This document shows positions 33,010 through 45,000 of a DNA stretch of 64,000 bases, one piece after another. The DNA lies in the NCBI GenBank assembly GCA_013398295.1, contig VZSF01000046.1:248001-312000 (forward strand). The letters are read 5' to 3'. The notes beneath the pieces are model-generated. The model saw nothing but the letters and a program-made list of their open reading frames with translations, had not been told where the DNA came from and ran no database searches. Source of the stretch: Chionis minor. Lineage: Eukaryota; Chordata; Aves; Charadriiformes; Chionididae. The stretch's first letter is position 1. Every line of letters begins with the position of its first letter. Position numbers and translations under genes: made by a program.

Positions 33010-35860
33010 AAAATTATTGAAGAAGAAATTATGCCTGGTCCAGACCTATATGTGAACTGCCTCAGGATCCTGGGACCCCTTGGGTTTAGGACTACATTTA
33101 AGACTCATTTCTACAAGAACAGACTCATGCTAATTTTTTTTATTAAGCTGGACTTGAATATTATTGATACGTACCAAAGGTTTAAAGCTTGACAGTTTTT
33201 GAGAATATTGCATCTGAAAAGACACAAGAAACACAGACAACGCAGATCTAATATTGTATACCTAATATCATCCATTCAAATGCAATTTTTTAGCTTGCTG
33301 TGAAATATTGCAATTGAACATTAACTTTCAACTTTCTGACACTTTGGTCATCACATTGACACAGCTCCTTTCAAGTAAGCAGCCTGGTTTTTTGACAGGT
33401 GGAATCCCCAGTCTCCATTGATTCCTTTTCTAAATTAACTTTTATTCAATGTTATTGATTTATTCAGTAGACAACTTCTACCTACAAGCCCATGTTTCCT
33501 ACAGGCTTCCTTGCTCCTCAGTTCTGCAGTAGAGATCTTGTCAAGAGATCTTGTTATTGTGGGAAAAAAATGGGAGCTTTTGCCCTCAAGGTCAAGGGTC
33601 TCCTCCTTCTGGTACACAGAAACGTAATTGTCCTATCACCACTCAGGTCAGTGAACGCTTAGCTGTGGCGCACACTACAGGAGCCTGTAGAGCTCCTGTA
33701 CGTACAGCTCCATATACGGGCTATATGCCCAGGGTTTACCTCCCATGGAAACAAGAGAGCAAAGACGGCAGTCGAGCTGATGCATGCTGGATCTCATCGT
33801 AATATGGGACGGGATGCAGCCAGAGGGCACGGCCAGACCTGGGAATTTGGAAGCGCTCCCAGATTCCCGTATACAGTTAGAGCTTTATTGTCTGAAGGGC
33901 AAAAATTATCCCACTGACAGCAGGAAGCATCTATGCAGGAAGTCTGAAGACAAGCAGAACGAGGTGTGTGACTGCAAACACTTCCCTGCCCTTCCTGCAG
34001 CTTTCCAGCAGCCATGAAGGGGTCACAGAGAACAATGAACGCTTTACCTCATTTCAAAAAGCTAACATGAAATATTCAGTATCTCTGAGTTCTCTGTATT
34101 CAACAAGAATACAGAGGAAAATGGCAGGCCTGATCAAAGAGGTGGAACAGCTTCCACACAAGGGGTGAGTAGATAGGGAATCTGCAACCTAGAAAAAGGA
34201 CAACAGGAGTGAAAGGTAGAGAAGAGAGGGATCTATGAAATCCAGAGTGCCCTGCGGGAGCTGAACAGGGAGCGACTGTGCACCGCTCTTCTAACACAAG
34301 ACCTGGAGGGGATCAGATAAAACTAGCAAGAATCAGGCTCAGAGTTAAGAAAGTAAGGTAGTTCTGCACACAACGTATAATTAAATTACAGATCTCTTTG
34401 CCCCTGATGTTGTTCTTGATAAAAGTTTAAAAGTTAAAAAAAAAAAAAAAAAAGATCGGTGCATTCACTGGAAATTTTTTAAGGACTAAAACACATGAAG
34501 GCTCTACCTCTGCCTCAGTCCTGCACTGAATCATCAGTTCCCAGAGGCTGGGAGGACAGTCTGAGACAATATTGTACCTGCACTCTTTCTGTGATGTTCT
34601 CCTGTCCCTAAATGCACCAAAAATGAGTGGGAAAGTGATCTCACCCCAGACTGCAGTACTTACGTTTTTCACAGCTCAGATATTTTTGCAGATAAATGAT
34701 CGGGAGTAGTCATAACTCCTAAAGATGTGGTAATACAAGAGTCATTTAAAAGAAATTACTGAAGTAACATGGAGAGGACATAAGTAACTGCAAGAATAAC
34801 TTAATTATCTATGGATTAACATATGAGGAAAAGTAATGAAAATAAGAGGAATGGAAAACCAAGCTATAAAAAGGGGATTTAAAAAAAATAATTAGGAAGC
34901 CAGTCAGCAAAGCCCTACATGAAATGGTATAAAATCTTTGACTCAGCATGGAAATTGCAACAAGAGTTGCAAAACATGCACAGCCCTAAATAAAATGTGA
35001 AGCAAGGAACCAAGGAAAGGCAGAATGGCTAAATACTCAGGACTGAGCATTATTAAAGCCTAACATCTGTTCTTTGAGGAACAGCGTGAGGAGGAGGGAG
35101 ATGGAATGGGCACATTCTAAACCTGCTGATGTATTTAGAAAAGAGCTGGAGCATACAGAGAAGTGGTAATATTCAAGGTGCAAATTAGGAGGAAGAAAGG
35201 TACACAGCTAAAAATGTGAATCAATAGGTGTGCTGGACCAGCAAAAGGGGATTTAGACGATAAGGATGTTGCCAAGGAGCCAAGGACATAAGTGTGCAAC
35301 AAAAGAGATGTACTTCCAGCATAACATGTACACACAGATTCAGGAAAAAAAAAAAAAGAAAAAAAACCCCAACCCAACACCTCCTTTTTTTTTTTTTTTT
35401 TTTATTTTAAGTGGGCACCCAAGCTTTTGTTTTCTAAGTAGTGAGTGAGCACAAACTAAAAGTTTTCCTAGGGGAAAAAAAAAATGGTATTGTATTCCGT
35501 TAAAACCTTTCATAAAATCCATGGAAAAGGTGATCCTTTCAAACGGCTTAACAAAACATCAAGACCTAAAGTTAGAACTAACGGCCCTATCTGCTACATA
35601 CATCCCGCAGCAAAATTTCAATGCTATCCTCCAAATTTTCACTGCGTCTAAAATAGTTGCCCGATGCCGTAGCTAACCCCCACGCCTCTTAGTCACACAC
35701 TTCTTTGGCACCCGAAGCCAGCAACCATCATCAGAAAAACACGAGAAGCATTTGGGCGACGGGGAGCTGTCAAAGCCGTTTCCGCGTTTCATTTCAAGGG
35801 GCCGAAATTTTAGGGCGGAAGGGCGGCAGGTACAATCAACCTCCAGAGGCGGACTCGTGG
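33010..35860. other. 3' UTR and intergenic spacer between PLA2G4E and EHD4
   Basis: AT-rich with no supported gene. It contains the 12-bp palindrome CTGTACGTACAG at 33,696-33,707, an A run near 34,437-34,453, an A-run/T-run pair at 35,345-35,403, and CpG richness rising from about 35,690 toward EHD4. Confidence 0.6.
35345..35403. repeat. poly(A)/poly(T) inverted pair
   Basis: A13-G-A8 is followed by a 18-base C-rich spacer and a T19 run, so the two homopolymers can pair with each other. Simple sequence. Confidence 0.85.
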
Positions 35861-35882
35861 TAAAATAAAATAAAATAAAATA
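35861..35882 (+). repeat. (TAAAA)n microsatellite abutting EHD4 exon 1
   Basis: Four TAAAA units plus TA, followed at once by a single N and then coding sequence. The join is abrupt and puts an in-frame TAA at 35,876-35,878. Confidence 0.9.
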
Positions 35883-35883
35883 N
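35883..35883. other. single N at a probable misjoin
   Basis: One ambiguous base separates the TAAAA repeat from EHD4 coding sequence. No start codon lies upstream in frame, so the EHD4 5' end appears to have been dropped here. Confidence 0.75.
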
Positions 35884-35884
35884 C

Positions 35885-36058
35885 GTCGGCAGCGACGTGG
35901 TGCAGACGGTGACCGGGGGGCTGCGGGACCTCTACCTCCGCAAGCTGCTGCCGCTGGAAGAGCACTACCGCTTCCATGACTTCCACTCGCCCGCGCTGGA
36001 GGAGGCCGACTTCGAGAACAAGCCCATGGTGCTGCTGGTGGGGCAGTACAGCACCGGC
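35885..36058 (+). CDS. EHD4: EHD4 exon 1 (5' and 3' incomplete)
   Basis: Encodes 58 residues, including SDVVQTVTGGLRDLYLRKLL, HDFHSPALEEADFENKPM and VLLVGQYSTG. This is the N-terminal EHD segment up to the P-loop. The initiator and roughly the first 15-20 residues are absent. The lysine and threonines of the P-loop and the FIR end of the exon are hidden in Ns. Confidence 0.95.
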
Positions 36059-39000
36059 NNNNNNNNNNNNNNNNNNNNNNNNNNNNNNNNNNNNNNNNNN
36101 NNNNNNNNNNNNNNNNNNNNNNNNNNNNNNNNNNNNNNNNNNNNNNNNNNNNNNNNNNNNNNNNNNNNNNNNNNNNCCCAGGCCGCCGCCGCGCCCGGCC
36201 CCGCTCGGGGAAAGCCGGCAGGCGCCCTCCCCGCCTCGCCGCCCGCTCGGTAATCCCCCCCCTCACCTCCCGCCCCGGGCGTTTCTGCCGCCGCTGCGCC
36301 AGGGGCGACCTCCTACGCGCTGGCGGCGCGGCCCGCGGCGGGATCTCCCCTGCGGGGCAGCGGCCGCCCCGCCTGGCCGCCCCCTGCGGCGGGACCGGGT
36401 GGCGGAGCGGGGAGCGGGCAGCGCCCGTCCCGGTGGAGGGCGGCGAACGGCTCCGCAACGGGGCTGGCGGGGCCGGTGTCCCGGGCCAGGAGCGGGGCTC
36501 GCCCGAGAGCCTCCGGCGCCGGGTCGAGGGGGGGCGGTGGGTGCCGCTCCCGGGGCTGCTACGTGCCCTGTAACGCTCCTGCCAACTTCCCGTTTAAGAA
36601 CATTATCTCGATTTCATGTTCTGCTGAGAAAGCGTAGCCTCTTAGCTTTTGAGTTTTTAAATCTCTAAATCGTTTCAAAGGGAAAATAGGCTCTTCGCGC
36701 GTTAAAACGGCATGACTGCACCAGCCGTCGCAGACCTTTTAACCTTATCTCCTCCCTCTTCTTTCCCCAAAGTGGTTTAATGTGTAGATTGCGTGTGAAG
36801 ATAAGAGAGAAACGCGACGACAGTTTTGGGCAAAAATACCTGCATGATATCTGGAAAGTCCTTGTTCTTCCCCCCCCCCGCCCCGTCCGTGCTGTTCAAT
36901 TGCACTGCACAAGCAGTATCACTAATATGGCAGCTTAACCATGTTGGGCTGTTGCACTACTTTCCTGTCTTCCTTACTGCTGAGTTTGTTAGCAACTGAT
37001 TTTAGGAAGCTGAAGCACGCCTTGGGTGTCAGGAGCCTGTGCGTATTTGCATACGTGTGAGTGTATTTGCCTCCCATCTGCCCCTTACAAATAAGTCTAA
37101 GATTCTTCAAAACTCCGCAAAAGACACTAAGGGGTCACTCGGATCAAATTATTACCTGCTTATTATACCTGAAGTTCACTACAGGCCTTCCGTAATTTTT
37201 GCAAATGTTTCTCTTTCGGTTCCAAAGGTTAGAGGCAGCCTTGCCATAACGCTGTTTTCTTTTCACAGTGCGAAAGGCCCACCTCCCTTCTTCTCCATTC
37301 AAGAGCGATGTTTACCTTTAACTCACCTGAGAGCTTTTCAGATGTTTACTGAGCTAATCATGTTTCTTTTCTGGTTTTACAACTAGCTAATTGAAAGCTT
37401 CAACTTGAACTTGGTTCTTTACCGGTTATTACTGAATTCCTGCAAACACTTCAAGTGGCAGATTTGGGTTTTCCTAACACTACTTTAGCCATGATGATTA
37501 ATTTTCTTCTTTAAAGGAACAGCAGTTTTGTTAGTCTGTATATATTCACAGACAAGTGTTGTGACAAGTGTTGTTACAAGTGGCTTATGGGCAGGGGATG
37601 GCGAGAGCATGGGTAATACAGAGACAGAATGGTCCCAAGTATGTACGTACTAGAACCTGTTCTGCCTGTCAGCTGGCTTGCTGTGTCACTGCCCATTCCT
37701 AGGAAACTCTTTTTCCCCCTCCTGTAAGAGTTTGCCTGGGATAAGAACACACGTTCTTGATTTATGGACATTCAACTTTTCTGTCCTTTGCAGCTGCCCA
37801 TGTTTGACTGGAGTGCAAGTCAGTATTGCGCTTGGAAACGCTGACATTCCTTGCAGTGCCTTAGATGTATTTTTGGTACTGTTGTTCTGTGAGTAACTTG
37901 TTATCACTTTAACCGTAACCTACTCGGCAATAGGACTGACTGGTACTAAGGTACAGTCTGAATGAGAAAAGAAGTATCACTTATTACAGCTATTCCCAGC
38001 TTTTGCAGCGTTGGTCACTGCTGGGTGAAGATGCCCAGACAGATTTGACAGAGGTTAAGTTTTCAAAGCTGTTTTCTCACGCGTTTTGTTAAAATATCTG
38101 ACTCAATGGAGGAGGTGACTTCTACTGTGATAGTGCTCTTCTCTTCATCCCCTTACCCCTTTCTCCTGTCCCCATTTTAGGTAGCTTGCAGAGTGGTTTA
38201 ATCCCTTGCTGGGTATTGGAGAAGATGGGAATTGACTGTTGAGCCCCAGTCAGTAATAGAAAAGCTGTTACTGCTTCTAAAGGACTACAGCCTGACCTCA
38301 CCATGATGACCATTCATTACATCAGTGTTTGCTATAGAATAGGTAGTAATTGGCTGAACGAGCATGAGAAAATGATCCATTCAAGATGGGCGGCAACTTA
38401 GACAATAGTGTCACAGTGACTTACCAGTTTAGAGGAGAAAAAGAAAAGCAAAAAAGAGAAGTGCTTGTGTGCTGAAGGCAAGGTTTAGAGGAAAAAATGG
38501 GAAAATATTATTGTGTCCAGATCAGCCACAAATAAATTTCCTAGTAGGCTGAATTTCCCATGGAAAAATGTCATATGTTCTCAAGATTGCTATAACTCCA
38601 GGTTTTTTATAGATAGTTCTCCTTAGAAAGAAGTCGGACTATGTATTTTTTCCCCTGTTAGCCTTTTAACAAGCAAACATTATTTTAAATCTTAATTAAA
38701 ACTGCTTTTTGTTCCACATTTCTCCATTTCATAGTCAGGAGGGCATACTAGATCTACTTAAGTGTTTACTATTAGGTTTATAGGTGAACATAACAATTCT
38801 GTTTAGCTGACAAATACTCACTTGGGATTCACTTTGATTTAGACATTATCGTGAGAACTTCACATTTTCATACCTCTGACACATCCACATCCACCCAGTT
38901 CCTTCCACTAAGTCTTCATGGAAAATACTGTTCTAGCAATGACTGAGTGTCCCTGGGGATTAAGATAAGCAAACAAATGCTTCCAGGTTCCTAACAGCTC

Positions 39001-42000
39001 TGCTGTTTTTTCACTTGATGCTGTTTATCCTCTTTGCACTTGGAACAATGTAGTGAAACCAGCCAGTTTCGCTGCCTAAGGTGTAGCATGGTGATATTCT
39101 TTTATTCAAGTATCTGACAATGCTGACAATTCAAACAAATATATCCAGGCCCGAATGTTAATACTTGTCTGATTGTTTTCAATGGGGTGGGAAGATGGGT
39201 GAGAGCCAAAGGCTCTTCTTGCATGTGAGCTGCTTGGCCTTGCAGCTTCTGCAATTCTCTTAATTTCTCCTGGCTGCTTTAGAGAGAGAAGTGACGAAAG
39301 GAGGGACAGGAGAGGGGAGTTGTAGTGTATGAAAAAGAACAGGAGCTGGTCAGTGCAAGTTTGTAGTTGCTGACCTTTTCCTTTCCTTCTAACAGTGAAT
39401 TAAACTTATCTAATAATGTTTAACTTGTTAACAACTTTTCTATTTTAAAAGTGTAAGAGACTGACTTTTTTTAAAGAACTTATCAAGATGAGGAAAAGCA
39501 GAAGTAAATTCCTCAGCTTGCCAGGCTGTGCTTTTACAGGTATTACTCAAAGGTTAAAATGGTAAACTTCCTTCTATATAACTCAGCCAGAGCTGGGTTT
39601 TGTGAAAGCACCCTTTTGTGTGCATAATATCTGGAGTGGTATGCAATCACTTGTATGGCAAGAACGGGCAGCATCTATTTCTTCTGGGGGGAAAAGGTCG
39701 CTCTTAATTTCTTTGGGGGAAAGCTGGAACTTCTTTGTTACTAGCTCTACACAAAAGTTTTATTTGAGTTATTTGGAGCAGAATTCTTACACTAAAGTGA
39801 ACATCTGCTAGTTTTGTTGTGTTTGGGGGGAAAAAAAAAACCAGCATGGGGGATTTGGTGCAGTATGGAGGTGAGCAGCCTCATGCAAGGACACTTGTGT
39901 TTATCTCCCCATGCATCGCATGGTATCCCTGGCCAGTGCTGCTCTGTCCAGCTCACCTGTGTGCATGCCTTGGTATGGCTTAGCTGAAGCATTTAGACCT
40001 CAGATGATTATCAGTATCCGCAACTGTGAGTAATCTTTGCTATCTCTGGAACTTCATAAACCAGTTTCCCATAGTCTGGCTATAGATCTTGCAAAGGAAC
40101 ATAGATGAATGTTTATTGGCAAAGCAGAAAGGTTATAGCCCAGGTAAAAACAAAGGGAGGAGAGTCAACAGGATGTCTGTTGTTTGATCTAGACAGTCTT
40201 TGGGACCTTTGCTATTTTTAAGCATTCTTCCTGTGAACCTTTTTGAACTCCCTCTCTGCTAAAAATTCATGAGAAGGGCATGCAGTTGCAGATACTAAAA
40301 ATCCAGGTATTTTCCTGTGTTAGTATAGCATACTGTACAAAAACTTCTGCTGCTTTTGAGTTTACAGAAGACTGCTCATCCCTCATGTTGTGGCTAGGTG
40401 AAACTGATATTTTCATGCTGAGAGGAAGTGTGGTATACCTTGTACAGCCAGTGCTCAAGAACTAGGGTTTATTTTAGTCTGTACTGATTCTTGATGTGCA
40501 ACTGTGATCTGGTCTTAGTGGAAAATACCTGCCTTGCAAAGTGTTTCCTGTGTCTGTTGAATAGCCGCACCTGGCTCAGGACTGTGACTGTTGGGTGGGA
40601 CTCGGCATTTGGAAAGAGATCTTGCCTTTCTTGATTGTTACCACTATAAAAGCCTCGTTTTTAAAGCTGCATTGGTGATATTAACTTGGTGGTGTCATTG
40701 CAGTTGAGTAGCGCTTTATTCTTGCTTAGTCATTTCAATAAGCAGCTAATCTGAATTTGCACTGTTTGAGTTCCAAGCTGAAAATACAGGTGTTGAAAAT
40801 CCTGAAAGGTGCTCCATAGTTCCAGCTCTTCATAAATTGTTACCTGTGCCGCAACTTCATGAGCAGGCCATGGGATTATTTTCCTTAGTCATCTAAAAGA
40901 CCACCACCACCACTGAATGTCCATAAGCATGCCTGGCAGGTTCATGAGCTTAGAATGGATTGCAATTATCCTGTAACCCTGGAGGTGTCTTGTCCTATAT
41001 TCAGATCTCATCCTGTAGTTTTCTGTGACCTGCGATCTGGGACTTCTCTCGTGTGCGTTTGATTTCAGTACAATGTTCTTTACTGCTGCTGCTCTGGGAG
41101 CTTCTTGTGTGTGTTGCCACCTTATGACTTGCTGCCTGTGTCAGCAGAAGTCTGGGAATGACAATTTGTATCAAGAAAAGAACTTAGTTACGAGTCTCAT
41201 AGAGGTCCTTTCCCTTCTAAAAGAAGGGCGATGAGGAAAAGCAGAACTGAGACACTTTGAAGTAGAACGTTTTATTGTGGCAAGTTAAAAATCTTATTTT
41301 GGAGGTTGAAAGTATAATTGATCTTTCAAAACAAATACTGTGGGTAAGTCCACTCTGGCTTTAGTGGAAAAAAAAATGATAGCGGCTCTTGTGAATTAGC
41401 ATTTGCATCCTTTTTTAGAGGGCTCTAGTCTGCAGTGGAGTTCTGTGAGGAGGCAGGAACACACTTCTGTCTTCCAGGTGTTTAGCTGTTTGCTACAATA
41501 CTTGAAAGTCCTGGATTTCCATGCGTAAAGGGTTCAAGTGCTGAACTATGAAAGGAGTCTTGTCTTAACTTTGATACATGGTCTGCTTCGTAAATGTGGG
41601 GGATATGCTGCATTGTACACTCCTGCATGCGCAGAGGTTTCAGTGTTGGTTTTTTTGCTTTTGGACAAGGGTTAGTTTTATTTCCCTGTTACTGTGCATT
41701 AGGTACAGCTTATTCTAGAAGCAGAACAAATCGACTTTGGCATGTTGTGGCATGATTGTTCTTATGTTCCTCCTTTCCCAGAGTTTTTAGCATTGAGGGG
41801 GGAGGGTTGTTTGTTTGGAAGCAGAAAGCTGCAGGAAATCTCATGTAAATAACTGTTCTGTGTTTTAAGCCTCCCAGATCATAGGTTGAGCTGATGGGAG
41901 CCAGTTTACTAAGGCTAGTGGAGAAAGGTCTTTGAAACATGTAGTATACGTTTAGTTCCTTAAATTCAGCTTCTCTGCACTTGATCTATAAAGTTTGTGA

Positions 42001-45000
42001 ATGTTCTAGTATTGAATTTAAAGACAAATAGAGATTGTTCGTCAAGTACAGACACTTTGTAGGCTTTTTTCCAGCAAAAAAAGGCTGCAAAAGCAGCCTG
42101 CGAGTTCTCTCAAATTAGTACTTCTTTATGAAATGATAGCAGGACAAACATAGTGCTAGTAGATTAAGGGCCAGAACAAAACTATTATTCAAAGACATTT
42201 GTTAATATAGATGTGCTCAAACCTAACCAGTGCTGTCATTGGATGTAGGACCATCACCTGTACCTGAACAATTCTTGTTTAAGTACAGCTTTGATTTTGT
42301 AAAGTTAAATCGTAGTTGGTTAAAATTGTGAGTTGTGTTTGTTGTTTGGTTGTGTTTTGTTTGTTTTTTTTTTAAGAACTCCAGAGTGACATGGGACCCA
42401 TGGAATTAATAATTACTCTATGATTGAAGTTGATTGGAGACTTTAACACTGTTATGGCATACTTAAAAACAGTTTGGTCTTAGCCTTGAGGTGAACATTT
42501 TCAAGATGGTGCTATTGTGAATGAGGACAATAGCACTCATATTTTTTAATATTACACAGGTTGGTCTGCTCTGTTTTTTGAAAAGTAGCAGTTGTCATAG
42601 TGTAGGCTAGAGGAACTCTGTAAGCTGGAGGCTTGCTTGATAGGCTTGGGGTTTCTCTTGCTTCTCACTTGCTATCCAGGAAAGGATGCAGACAAGCTTT
42701 TTCTGTAAATGCATGCTCCAGTTCCATTAAGTTTTAGCATTTAAATATGCACTTTGGTTGAGACCTTCTTGTCTGGAAAGTCAAGACTTGGTGTATCAAA
42801 CTTAGTCCCCTGAGTGTGTGCTGCCTAAGTCTCTGAGTAGATTACTAAGAGTTGCAAGATTGTCTCTGTTGGTACAGCACTGCCTGACTTGATGCCTCTT
42901 GGAAAGACATTATTGTTAGGCCTGAAGTTCTGCAGGTCTGACTTAGCTTTTACTTTGACCCTTGTATCAAAAAGTAATTAACTCTTTTCCTCACTCCCAA
43001 ACAGGTGTAACTGTATTGTCTCATAACTGTGTCACACCTGCCTGTGGTAAGATGAGTTAAAGTTAGTAAAATCATACACTGTAACTGAGTTCATCAAAGG
43101 GTTAGATATGTAAGCAAAGTGATGCTGCTCATGTGCTGTTTCAAACCGCTCCCTTTTGTATCAGCAGCACTTGTATAGGCTTGAAAACACACACGGAAGC
43201 AGAAATGTCTTGTAGTGTGAGCTACAGCAATGGGATCATTGGTAGAAGCATCCACTTGAGTGATTCAGGTGCTGTGGTCGAGGGAATACTTTCCACCCTG
43301 TTTTTCTAAAGGAATTTACTTTAGTTGTTGTGAAAAACTGGAATTCAGTTTTAGGGTTTTTTTCCTAGTTAAGAGAAATAATGAAATGCAGGGAAAATGT
43401 TATTTTATTATTCTAGAGTGTGTATATCCTTGGGAATTTTCAAGCAAACTATAGGTATTTGCTTTTGTCATAGTTCCCAATCATTCATTCTGTTACTTTA
43501 TGTATTCTCCATCTCCAGATACCTGCTCGAACAAGACTTTCCAGGCATGAGGATTGGTCCGGAGCCTACCACAGATTCTTTTATTGCTGTGATGTATGGA
43601 GATTCAGAAGGAAATGTTCCTGGAAATGCCCTAGTTGTTGATCCTAAGAAGCCATTCCGCAAACTCAGTCGCTTTGGAAATGCTTTCTTGAACAGGTGAG
43701 ATCTGTTTAGTTGCTGTCTTTTGATTTTAAGTTTAAATTTCTACGTGATGCCATCTTCAAGCATCAATGTTGTTTACCAAGTATTTTCTGCTGTGTTTGT
43801 TTTGAATAGCATGAAGTAAGTATTCAAATACAAGCAGGGGCGGTGACAGTTCAAGTGAATTTAAAAAAAGAAAAAAGGCAGTACTAAGTAGAGTAGTACT
43901 GGTATAGATGCATTCAGTTATCTGAACAGAAAATCATTGTTAAAACCAGTTCACAGAAAATTGCTGAAATGTTCCACCAGCTGACTTGTTTATAAAGCAC
44001 TACGCCAGCTGGAACTCGGGATCGGTTTGGGCACAAATTCTTCTGCTCAATAAAACTGATGTATTAGTACTGTTTTTAGAAACTACCATCCAAAAAAAAG
44101 GAATTATTTTTTTTTTCCTTTGATGCTGTCTTGTTCCTTTCCACTGGTCTCATCAGAGGTCTTGGTATAGCTCTTTAGAATTCTGAATTGCTGGGCTATG
44201 TAAAACGGCCTACAAGCATGCAGAATATTTGAATATGCCTTCCAGATAAATACATATTCAAGCTGTTAAGTGTTTAATTTTGACTAGCTGGTCATCAAGC
44301 AGCCCCATAGACCAGGACAATAGCATTAGCTTCTGGGTGGCTGCTGTGTATTTGCAAAAAAAGGAAGAGTTGCTAAGAGGCTGTGAATATTTCAGGTAAG
44401 TAGCAGGTTAAATATTTCCACTTAGAAGTTATTAATAACTTTGTTAGCATTGTGTGAGCAATCACATTGTTTTCTTCCTGTATTTGATGGTAGCTTGACA
44501 TGGAGGCCTGGATTTGCAAGCCAGTTAATCTAAATTGGTTCTCTTTTAATAATAAACTTTCCTGTTTGGCCGATAAACACCAGCATAAGTGTTAAAAGTT
44601 CAGCATGTACAGTCTTATCTCTCACTGTGCTTATTCACAAAAGAAAGTTTGTAGCTGCTTATAGTTGGCTTGGCTATCTCTTGCTAAGAGATAAGAATAT
44701 GTGCTGTGGGAAGCAGCCATCGAGTCCCATTTTAAATAATGTGGTTCTAGACCCCTTTCTGTGAGATTATTGCCCAAGTCCTGTCCTCTGGATCACTGTT
44801 CTGTTTCTCTCTTTCCCCACCAGCGTGCTCTCTATGAAAAGTTAATACAATTATACTATAAACAGTATTTTGTACAATAGTCAAATATTGACACAGAACA
44901 TGTAATAATACTAACTGTTTGGATGAATAGCTTACATAATTTTTTCGCCAAATTATCTGTCTAGCTAGTTGTGTCAGGTCCTGAATCTTAGGCAAGCAAG

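Larger units (their letters stand above)
35885..36560 (+). promoter_or_regulatory. CpG island over EHD4 exon 1
   Basis: Dense CG dinucleotides run through exon 1 and on to about 36,560, then fall away sharply. The start of the island and the core promoter are probably missing at the 35,883 join. The long open frames on both strands here are GC-driven artefacts. Confidence 0.8.

Noticed and set aside
33696..33707. 12-bp perfect palindrome CTGTACGTACAG in the spacer
   Set aside because: Too short to assign a function and plausible by chance.
35673..36458. 261-codon minus-strand open frame and 118/230-codon plus-strand frames around the N run
   Set aside because: They run through Ns and GC-rich CpG-island sequence; only the 58-codon EHD4 frame shows homology.
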